Assembly (NCBI GenBank): GCA_023426365.1
Contig: JAFAAW010000088.1
Location: forward strand, 1 to 21,970
Direction of reading: 5' to 3'
Source: Pseudomonadota bacterium
GTDB taxonomy: Bacteria; Pseudomonadota; Alphaproteobacteria; Rhodospirillales; Magnetospirillaceae
DNA length: 21,970 nt
Shown here: piece after piece, positions 14,512 to 21,970 of the stretch
Position numbering within the stretch: position 1 is the stretch's first letter
How the letters are laid out: every line of letters begins with the position of its first letter
The notes under the pieces: generated by a model
The model's input: the letters and a program-made list of their open reading frames with translations, nothing else
Database searches by the model: none
Told to the model about the DNA's origin: nothing
Program-made: the position numbers and the translations under genes

Positions 14512-14539
14512 ATAATATTCCATTTTGTGCAATGCACAA
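14512..14539 (-). promoter_or_regulatory. Predicted aldolase promoter overlapped by an operator
   Basis: On the minus strand TATTAT (14512-14517) is a good -10, 16 bases downstream of TTGTGC (14534-14539), a weak -35. The predicted transcription start lies about 35 bases before the ATG. The -35 and part of the spacer coincide with the inverted repeat TTGTGC-AAT-GCACAA (14525-14539), so a protein bound there would be expected to block or directly contact RNA polymerase. Confidence 0.5.
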
Positions 14540-14612
14540 GGTGGAAAATTGTCGTGCGGCGCATGGGTACTCCGTTGTGCACCGCACAACAAATCCTTGC
14601 TGCGACGCACAA
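14525..14612. repeat. Array of TGC-N3-GCA inverted repeats (putative operators)
   Basis: Two near-identical 15-base dyads, TTGTGC-AAT-GCACAA (14525-14539) and TTGTGC-ACC-GCACAA (14575-14589, extended to 17 bases by flanking G/C), lie 50 bases apart centre to centre. Two degenerate copies share the TGC-N3-GCA core: TCGTGC-GGC-GCATGG (14552-14566) and TGCTGC-GAC-GCACAA (14598-14612). Centres are spaced 27, 23 and 23 bases. The array fills the gap between the Nudix gene stop and the aldolase promoter. The TGC-N3-GCA core resembles published PhaR (PHA regulator) sites, but the regulator is not identified. Confidence 0.6.
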
Positions 14613-14621
14613 TCAGCGGGG

Positions 14622-15485
14622 TCAGCGCCACTCGGCATCGCGGCGCAGGCCGCGGGCGATTTCCACGTAATCCGGCTCGGTCTCGGGGCACAGATGGCCG
14701 TGGCGCAGCAGGAAATCCATCAGCACCAGATTGACGTTGAACTTGAAGTCGTCGGTGTCGCGCACGCGGGCGGCCGCCTCGGCCACCTCCATGGGGCGGA
14801 AATCCTCGATCTCGCCATCGGTGTTGCGCGGGGTGAAATCGGCCGGCACCACAAGGTCGAAACAGAACATGGTGTCCGGCTTCAGCCCCCATTGGTCCTC
14901 GTGGCAATAGGACACCACGCCGACGGGCCGGGCGGTGCGGGCCAGGGTTTCCGGGATGTCGGCCTCCTCGGCGGCTTCCTTGACCAGATTGTCCATCAGG
15001 CCCAGCCCGGCCGGCTGGCCGCCGGCGATCATGTTGTCCAGCTTGCCCGGCGCCACCGGCTTGTCGGCGGCGCGCCGGGCGATCCACAGCCGGGTGGCAT
15101 CGGTGCCGGCGATGATGCCGTTGACATGGATGCCATAGGCGCGCACCCCCAGCAGGCTGACCACGGCACGGTCGATCTCCATCAAGGGCGGCTGGCTCCA
15201 GGCGGCCGCCACCCGATAGCGCTCGCCCTTGAGGCGGGGGATGCCGTGGCGCTCGGCCAGGGCGGCGCAGGCGTCCTCGACCGCGCGGGTGCGCTCCTCG
15301 GGGGTGGTCAGGCGCTCGCTCAGCCACACGCCTTCCTCGCCCACCTCGAACACGTCGCCATGCTCGGCCAGCAGCGCCGCCACGTCGTGGCGCACCCAGC
15401 CAAGCCGGCGCCCCGCCACGGCGAACGGGCGATAGCCGCCCAGGTCGTGGGCGTTGCAGGCACGGATGTGGTCGAGAAAAGCCAT
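14622..15485 (-). CDS. DUF4743/Nudix hydrolase family protein
   Basis: Protein of 287 residues of the type annotated as DUF4743 plus Nudix, related to eukaryotic thiamine-diphosphate-acting Nudix proteins. The N-terminal third (MAFLDHIRACNAHDLGGYRP...) is the DUF4743-like part. The Nudix part starts around YGIHVNGIIAGTDATRLWIA, contains KLDNMIAGGQPAGLGLMDNL then VKEAAEEADIP as a Nudix-box equivalent, and continues with VSYCHEDQWGLKPDTMFCFD. In the box the usual REUxEE appears as KEAAEE and the first glutamate of Gx5Ex7REUxEE is not obvious. AGGGAG precedes the ATG. It is divergent from methylmalonyl-CoA mutase and 151 bases upstream of the aldolase, which has its own promoter. The natural substrate is unclear (oxidised thiamine diphosphates in relatives). 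Confidence 0.85.
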   Translation of the reverse strand: MAFLDHIRACNAHDLGGYRPFAVAGRRLGWVRHDVAALLAEHGDVFEVGEEGVWLSERLTTPEERTRAVEDACAALAERHGIPRLKGERYRVAAAWSQPPLMEIDRAVVSLLGVRAYGIHVNGIIAGTDATRLWIARRAADKPVAPGKLDNMIAGGQPAGLGLMDNLVKEAAEEADIPETLARTARPVGVVSYCHEDQWGLKPDTMFCFDLVVPADFTPRNTDGEIEDFRPMEVAEAAARVRDTDDFKFNVNLVLMDFLLRHGHLCPETEPDYVEIARGLRRDAEWR

Positions 15486-15594
15486 GGCACTCTCCCTGCG
15501 GAATGGCCCAAGGGGAGCATTCCGCCGGCCGGTCGTCAATGGCGGCCGCAATCATCGGTCCGCACATAACCGCTAATTGGTACGACCACCACGA

Positions 15595-15662
15595 TTGCAT
15601 GCCCATATTGCGCAAGGAAATTACGTGCGCGCATGGACGTAGGCGCGGCGGATGGCTATACT
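15595..15662 (+). promoter_or_regulatory. Predicted methylmalonyl-CoA mutase promoter with upstream TTGC palindromes
   Basis: TGGACG (15634-15639) and TATACT (15657-15662) with a 17-base spacer form a good promoter about 45 bases before the mutase ATG. Upstream are TTGCATGC (15595-15602) and the perfect palindrome TTGCGCAA (15608-15615), 13 bases apart centre to centre. They resemble, imperfectly, the paired TTTGCAAA sites reported for the ScfR-family regulator PccR of propionyl-CoA assimilation. Confidence 0.45.
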
Positions 15663-15705
15663 CGCCGCCTCCCGGACGAGGAAACGGGGAACTGGAGGAG
15701 AGGAC

Positions 15706-17853
<2,148 letters not shown>

Positions 17854-17874
17854 GCGCGCCGCATCCCATGCGCG

Positions 17875-17898
17875 ACGGCCGGGCGAAAGCCCGGCCGT
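17875..17898 (+). terminator. Terminator hairpin after methylmalonyl-CoA mutase
   Basis: Perfect 10-base stem ACGGCCGGGC / GCCCGGCCGT closed by a GAAA (GNRA) tetraloop, 21 bases after the mutase stop, followed by TTGCGTTTG. It is a strong stem with a short, broken U-run. Confidence 0.8.
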
Positions 17899-17919
17899 TT
17901 GCGTTTGACTGCTTCAAGG

Positions 17920-17969
17920 GTGACACGGATGGGGCGTGTTCCGTGTCCATCCGCGTTCATCCGTGTCAC
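17920..17969. repeat. Inverted repeat of CACGGATG type
   Basis: GTGACACGGATG (17920-17931) and CATCCGTGTCAC (17958-17969) are perfect 12-base inverted arms. Between them are further partial copies of the same unit (CCGTGTCCATCCGCG). The 'CACGGATGAACGCGGATGGACACGGA' style is a recurrent intergenic element in many bacterial genomes. It directly abuts the stop codon of the HEAT-repeat gene and lies between convergent genes, so it could end that transcript. The short open frame running through it (starting MTRMNADGHG on the minus strand) is a typical false ORF of such repeats. Confidence 0.7.
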
Positions 17970-18723
17970 TTACAAATTCCGCGTCGCCCGCTTGACGATG
18001 TAGGCGGTGGCCTTGGCGCCGCCGTTCCAGCGGGCGCACACGGCGCGCACCCAATCGGGGTGGTCCTTGCCGGCGTCGTTCAGCCAGTTGGCCACCGAAT
18101 CCTGGACATAGCGTTCGGGATCGGCTGAGAGCGGTTCCAGCACCATCAGGCCGGGGGTGGGGTCGGCGCGCAGCGCGCCCACATGGGCGCACCACACGCC
18201 GCGCGGGCGCGTCGCCTCGCTGGCGAAGCGGCGCAGGAAGGGTGAGGTTTCCGCCGTCCACGGCGCCAGCAGGGCCAGCGCGCGAGCGGGATCGGCGGCG
18301 ATGGCGGCGCGCACGCCCATCCAGGCCCATTCGCGCACGCCGAAATGGGCATCGTCGGCCAGCGGCCGGATCATCACCAGCCGTTCTTCCAGGGTCAGGT
18401 GGGGCAACAGGCCGACCGCATAGGCGGCCCAGCCGCGCACGGTGTCGGACGGGTGCGCGGCCAGGTCCACCACCGCCGCGCCGCCGCGCGCTTCCAGCAC
18501 CAGCCGCGCCGCCAGCGCCATGCGGCGGGTAATGCCGTCGCGGACCGCGTCGTGCAGGGGGGGCCGGATCGACGTCGGGGCAGGCGGCCGCCATCAGGGC
18601 GGCGAAATCCACCGCCAGGCATTCGGGCAAGGTCAGCGTCTCGGCGGTGCCGGCGTTCAATTCCGCCAGCACCGCCGGGTCGATGTCGGCGCGTGACCGC
18701 GCCCCCTTGCGGTTCGCGGGCAA
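17970..18723 (-). pseudogene. HEAT-repeat protein (AlkD-like DNA alkylation repair family), frameshifted
   Basis: The protein is split over two frames. The first frame (from a TTG at 18723: MPANRKGARSRADIDPAVLA ... AACPDVDPAP) runs into a tract of seven C on the coding strand (18557-18563). Removing one C restores a continuous reading through LHDAVRDGITRRMALAARLV to the stop at 17970, for about 250 residues. The second part is a clear HEAT-repeat array of the AlkD-like family (VREWAWMGVRAAIAADPARA, FLRRFASEATRPRGVWCAHV, YVQDSVANWLND). Upstream the frame is closed by TAA at the end of purD, so the TTG is the only early start. The gene follows purD by 12 bases. Either a sequencing slip in the homopolymer, a recent mutation or slippage-based switching could explain it; DNA glycosylase activity is not shown. 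Confidence 0.8.
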
Positions 18724-18735
18724 GGCCCCGCTCGC

Positions 18736-20016
18736 TTACGCCTCGCGCGCCAGGGCGCGCCAGGCGATATCGCGGCGGCAGAAGCCTTCGGGCCACCGGA
18801 TGCGGTCCACCGCCTGATAGGCGCGCTCGCGCGCCTCGCGCACCGAGGAGCCATGGGCGGTCACGCCCAGCACGCGGCCGCCGGTGGCGATCACCTCGCC
18901 CTCGGCATTGCGCGCGGTGCCGGCATGCAGCACGGTGACGCCGTCCACCGCATTGGCCTCGTCCAGGCCGCGGATGACGGTGTTCTTCTTGTAGGCGCCG
19001 GGATAGCCCTCGGCCGCCATCACCACCACCAGCGCGCAATCGTCGCGCCAGTCCAGCGACACCTCGCTCAGGCGGCCCTCGGCGCCGGCCAGCAGCACCG
19101 GCAGCAGGTCCGATTCCAGGCGCGCCATCAGCACCTGGCATTCCGGGTCGCCGAAACGCACGTTGTATTCCAGCAGCTTGGGACCCTGGCTGGTGATCAT
19201 CAGGCCGGCGAACAGCACGCCGGTGAACGGCTTGCCGTCCTCGGCCATGGTGCGCACCGCCGGCAGGATGCAGCGTTCCATCACCTCGGCCTGCAGCTCG
19301 GGGGTCAGGACGGGGGCGGGGCTATAGGCGCCCATGCCGCCGGTGTTGGGGCCGGTATCGCCGTCGCCCACCCGCTTGTGGTCCTGGGCGCCCACCAGCG
19401 GGATGGCGGTGTGGCCGTCGCACAGCGCGAAAAAGCTGATTTCCTCGCCGTCCAGGAATTCCTCGATCACCAGTTCGGAGCCGGCATCGCCGAACACCTT
19501 GTCGCCCATCATGTCGTCCACGGCCTTCAACGCTTCGTCCAGCGTCATGGCGACGACCACGCCCTTGCCCGCGGCCAGACCGTCCGTCTTGACCACGATG
19601 GGGGCGCCCTTCTCGCGGATGAAGGCCTTGGCGCTGTCCATGTCGGTGAAGCGGCCGTACCACGCGGTGGGAATGCCCGACTTCCACACCACGTCCTTCA
19701 TGAAGCCCTTGGAGCCTTCCAGCGCGGCGGCGGCCGCCGACGGGCCGAACACCTTGATGCCGGCTTCCTTCAGGCGGTCGGCCAGGCCCAGCACCAGCGG
19801 CGCCTCGGGGCCGACCACCACCAGATCGACGGCGTTGTCCTGGGCGAAGGCCACCAGCCTGGCCACGTCCTCGGCGCCGATGGCCACGCATTCGGCCACA
19901 TCCGCGATGCCGGCATTGCCCGGCGCACACCACAGCCTGGACAGCAGCGGCGATTGCTTCAGCTTCCAGCACAGCGCATGTTCGCGGCCGCCGCCGCCCA
20001 CCACCAGCACCTTCAT
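18736..20016 (-). CDS. purD: Phosphoribosylamine-glycine ligase (GAR synthetase)
   Basis: ATP-grasp ligase of purine synthesis joining 5-phosphoribosylamine and glycine to give GAR. The 426-residue length is normal. N-terminal Rossmann-like part: MKVLVVGGGGREHALCWKL and GNAGIADVAE; VVVGPEAPLVLGLAD follows. ATP-grasp part: GAPIVVKTDGLAAGKGVVVA, VIEEFLDGEEISFFALCDG, DHKRVGDGDTGPNTGGMGAY and LEYNVRFGDPECQ, all diagnostic. GGAG stands six bases before the ATG. The HEAT-repeat gene follows 12 bases after the stop and is probably co-transcribed. Confidence 0.98.
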   Translation of the reverse strand: MKVLVVGGGGREHALCWKLKQSPLLSRLWCAPGNAGIADVAECVAIGAEDVARLVAFAQDNAVDLVVVGPEAPLVLGLADRLKEAGIKVFGPSAAAAALEGSKGFMKDVVWKSGIPTAWYGRFTDMDSAKAFIREKGAPIVVKTDGLAAGKGVVVAMTLDEALKAVDDMMGDKVFGDAGSELVIEEFLDGEEISFFALCDGHTAIPLVGAQDHKRVGDGDTGPNTGGMGAYSPAPVLTPELQAEVMERCILPAVRTMAEDGKPFTGVLFAGLMITSQGPKLLEYNVRFGDPECQVLMARLESDLLPVLLAGAEGRLSEVSLDWRDDCALVVVMAAEGYPGAYKKNTVIRGLDEANAVDGVTVLHAGTARNAEGEVIATGGRVLGVTAHGSSVREARERAYQAVDRIRWPEGFCRRDIAWRALAREA

Positions 20017-20052
20017 GGCATACTCCGACTACGAGAAAACCTGTTGGTGCGG

Positions 20053-20080
20053 GTTTTAACACGGCGGCGGGCGTTTTCAA
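20053..20080 (-). promoter_or_regulatory. Predicted purD promoter
   Basis: On the minus strand TTGAAA (20075-20080) and TAAAAC (20053-20058) are separated by 16 bases, giving a start about 30 bases before the purD ATG. It lies in the 71-base gap after the PAS protein stop (20088), so purD can be transcribed separately from it. Confidence 0.4.
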
Positions 20081-20087
20081 TGCGCGG

Positions 20088-20711
20088 TCAGAAGGCCGGG
20101 GGCGGCGTTCCCGTCCATCCCTGCACCCAGTGGCGGAAGCAGGCGGGGCAGACGGTGTGGCTGATGCGCACCTGCGAGGTGCCGCCGCAGGCGTAATACT
20201 GCTCGGCCTGCATCCAGCCGTCCTCGCCGTCGCTCGGTCCGGGATTGACGCGCTCGCACATGCTGCACATGGCCAGCATGGGAACGGTCTCGGGATAATG
20301 GTGGCTGGCGAATTCGAACAGGCTGATGGGCGGCCGCGTCCGCTCGGACAGGGTGATGGACTGGAACAGATAGGCCACCACCGTGCGCCGATGGCGGATC
20401 GGCGAAAGGCTGAGGCGCATGTCGCGCACCAGGCCGGGGCTGTCGCAGCGGCACGGCATGACGATCTGCGGCTCGCCCCGGCGCAGCCGCTCGAACAATT
20501 GTTCATAGGCATGGCGCACGTCGTCGCCGGCCATGAAGTCGAACAGGCTGCGGCCGACCACCGATAGGGGATCGGCCAGGTCCAGGGCGCCGGACTCTGC
20601 GGCGAACAGCCGCCATCCCCGCCGCCCCACGCTGGCGATGATGCCACCGGTGTCCACCACATAGGCGACGCCGGGCAAGGCATCGAGAATGTTCTGCGCT
20701 GCGAATTTCAT
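20088..20711 (-). CDS. PAS-domain protein with C-terminal cysteine cluster
   Basis: Protein of 207 residues. The N-terminal half is a PAS domain (MKFAAQNILDALPGVAYVVD, GRSLFDFMAGDD, VRDMRLSLSPIRHRRTVVAY). The C-terminus has CSMCERVN, then a Trp and a Tyr-Tyr segment, and ISHTVCPACFRHW. This C-x2-C ... SH-x2-CPxC layout matches the small cysteine motif found at the end of many PAS and receiver proteins, probably a metal site. There is no kinase, cyclase or HTH domain. The start MKFAAQN is chosen because it begins the PAS helix; an ATG at 20750 is also in frame and neither has a strong ribosome binding site. It is divergent from xseA. What it senses and its partner are unknown. Confidence 0.8.
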   Translation of the reverse strand: MKFAAQNILDALPGVAYVVDTGGIIASVGRRGWRLFAAESGALDLADPLSVVGRSLFDFMAGDDVRHAYEQLFERLRRGEPQIVMPCRCDSPGLVRDMRLSLSPIRHRRTVVAYLFQSITLSERTRPPISLFEFASHHYPETVPMLAMCSMCERVNPGPSDGEDGWMQAEQYYACGGTSQVRISHTVCPACFRHWVQGWTGTPPPAF

Positions 20712-20764
20712 GGCGATGCATATGTGGCCGCCCGCGCGACGGCCCCCCATGGTGCATTGCGATT

Positions 20765-20795
20765 ACCCCCTCGTGTTTGCCACGACGAAGGGGGT
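20765..20795 (+). other. Possible hairpin in the xseA leader
   Basis: ACCCCC (20765-20770) pairs with GGGGGT (20790-20795), and inside it CGTG (20772-20775) with CACG (20781-20784) around TTTGC, leaving small internal bulges. It lies about 25-55 bases before the xseA ATG in the 109-base divergent gap. It could be a leader structure or part of an operator; the evidence is only the pairing. Confidence 0.3.
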
Positions 20796-20820
20796 TGCTC
20801 CACGAAGGGATCGCACTACC

Positions 20821-21970
20821 ATGGTGGTCATGAACGACCTTCCCGAGCGCCCCGCCAGCAACGTTCCCGAATTCACCGTGTCCGAACTGTCCGGCAGCCT
20901 GAAGCGGACGGTGGAGGAAACCTTCGCCCATGTGCGGGTGCGCGGCGAGATCTCGGGCTTCAAACGCCATTCCTCGGGCCATCTGTATTTCTGCCTCAAG
21001 GATACGGACGCCGTGCTGGACGCGGTATGCTGGCGCGGCCAGGCCGGGCGGCTGGCCATGAACCCCGAGGACGGCATGGAGGTGGTGGCGACCGGGCGCC
21101 TGACCACCTATCCCGGCCGCTCCAAGTACCAGATGGTGGTCGAGCGCATGGAGCTGGCGGGGCAGGGCGCCCTGCTCAAGCTGCTCGAGGACCGCAAGCG
21201 CAAGCTGGCCGCCGAGGGTTTGTTCGACCCCGCGCGCAAGCGCCCCATCCCCTTTCTGCCCGACGTGATCGGCGTCGTCACCTCGCCCACCGGCGCGGTG
21301 ATCCGCGACATCCTGCACCGCTTGAGCGACCGTTTCCCGCGCCGGGTGCTGCTGTGGCCGGTGGCGGTGCAGGGCGACGGCGCGGCCGCACAGGTGGCCG
21401 CCGCCATCGACGGCTTCAACCAATTGCCCAAGAGCGGGCCGGTGCCGCGCCCCGACGTGCTGATCGTGGCGCGCGGCGGCGGCTCCATCGAGGATTTGTG
21501 GGCCTTCAACGAGGAGGTGGTGGTGCGCGCCGCCGCCGCCTCGCGCATTCCGCTGATCAGCGCGGTGGGGCACGAGACCGACACCACGCTGATCGACTTC
21601 GCCTCGGACCTGCGCGCCCCCCCCCCCACCGCCGCCGCCGAAAAGGCGGTGCCGGTGCGCGCCGAATTGATCGCCCAGGGGGCCGATTGCGGCGGCCGGC
21701 TGGTGGGCGCCATGGCGCGCGGGCTGGAGGAGCGCCGCGTGCGGGTCGACCATCTGTCGCGCGCCCTGCCCAATCCGCGCCGGGTGATCGAGGATTGCAC
21801 CCTGCGCCTGGACGACCGCGTCGAGCGGCTGCGCCTGGCCGTGCCCAATCTGCTGCACCGGCGCGAGACCGAGGTGGAGCGCGCCTTCGCCCGCCTGAAG
21901 CGGCCGACCGAGATGCTGGCGCAGAAGGAACACGCGCTCAAGCAGGCGGCGCTCGGGCTGGACCATGCGC
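20821..21970 (+). CDS. xseA: Exodeoxyribonuclease VII large subunit (5' part, cut by window end)
   Basis: Large subunit of exonuclease VII, which with XseB degrades single-stranded DNA. About 383 codons are visible and the frame is still open at the window end. The N-terminal OB-fold is clear (EFTVSELSGSLKRTVEETFA, VRVRGEISGFKRHSSGHLYF, CLKD), then the catalytic domain with VIGVVTSPTGAVIRDILHRL, VLIVARGGGSIEDLWAFNEE and ISAVGHETDTTLIDFASDLR, followed by a helical, Arg-rich region. The start could be ATG 20821 or ATG 20830; an AGGGA is 11 or so bases before the first. A tract of 11 C (21617-21627) encodes the Pro-rich APPPT in frame, where relatives usually have APTP. Confidence 0.96.
   Translation, partial: MVVMNDLPERPASNVPEFTVSELSGSLKRTVEETFAHVRVRGEISGFKRHSSGHLYFCLKDTDAVLDAVCWRGQAGRLAMNPEDGMEVVATGRLTTYPGRSKYQMVVERMELAGQGALLKLLEDRKRKLAAEGLFDPARKRPIPFLPDVIGVVTSPTGAVIRDILHRLSDRFPRRVLLWPVAVQGDGAAAQVAAAIDGFNQLPKSGPVPRPDVLIVARGGGSIEDLWAFNEEVVVRAAAASRIPLISAVGHETDTTLIDFASDLRAPPPTAAAEKAVPVRAELIAQGADCGGRLVGAMARGLEERRVRVDHLSRALPNPRRVIEDCTLRLDDRVERLRLAVPNLLHRRETEVERAFARLKRPTEMLAQKEHALKQAALGLDHA

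Noticed and set aside
20503..21966. Open frame of 487 codons on the minus strand
   Set aside because: It runs antisense through xseA and overlaps the PAS gene in another frame; xseA on the plus strand has all family motifs.

Overview
The window looks like chromosomal core and signalling DNA of a high-GC alphaproteobacterium, most likely a Rhodospirillales member close to Magnetospirillum. This is inferred from the strong G/C third-position bias, the density of PAS, HAMP, Cache and receiver proteins, a single-chain B12-dependent methylmalonyl-CoA mutase next to a malyl-CoA-lyase-like aldolase, ThyX as thymidylate synthase, and divergent purD and xseA. There is no rRNA, tRNA, CRISPR array, insertion sequence or phage gene, and no gap between genes exceeds 300 bases.

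Left part (1-10.7 kb), signalling. A LysR regulator is followed by a same-strand cluster of a Tat-type alpha/beta hydrolase lipoprotein, a small secreted single-Cache protein and a methyl-accepting chemotaxis protein. Next is a two-gene unit of a cysteine-rich four-helix-bundle (DUF326-like) protein and a membrane PAS-PAS histidine kinase whose start codon overlaps the stop of the first gene. Divergent from it is a four-gene operon: an 844-residue histidine kinase with a roughly 500-residue extracytoplasmic sensor, a lone receiver, a second secreted Cache protein and another lone receiver. It ends in a bidirectional hairpin.

Middle part (10.6-13.4 kb), small housekeeping genes. A minus-strand operon encodes a cyclic-nucleotide-binding-fold protein, a RatA/COQ10 START protein and flavin-dependent thymidylate synthase. 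Divergent from it are a DUF2786 protein and a small lipoprotein.

Right part (13.4-22 kb), metabolism. A CitE-like malyl/methylmalyl-CoA lyase family aldolase is preceded by an array of four TGC-N3-GCA cores; the proximal one covers the predicted -35 element. A DUF4743/Nudix protein and methylmalonyl-CoA mutase follow. The aldolase and mutase fit one route: methylmalyl-CoA to glyoxylate plus propionyl-CoA, then through methylmalonyl-CoA to succinyl-CoA. Beyond a convergent terminator and a 'CACGGATG' inverted repeat lie a frameshifted HEAT-repeat (AlkD-like) gene, purD, a PAS protein with a C-terminal cysteine cluster, and the 5' part of xseA, cut by the window edge.

The points most worth checking are the operator array upstream of the aldolase, the two secreted Cache proteins each beside a transmembrane transducer, the cysteine-rich protein coupled to a PAS kinase, and two poly-C tracts, one frameshifting the HEAT gene and one of 11 C in frame in xseA.
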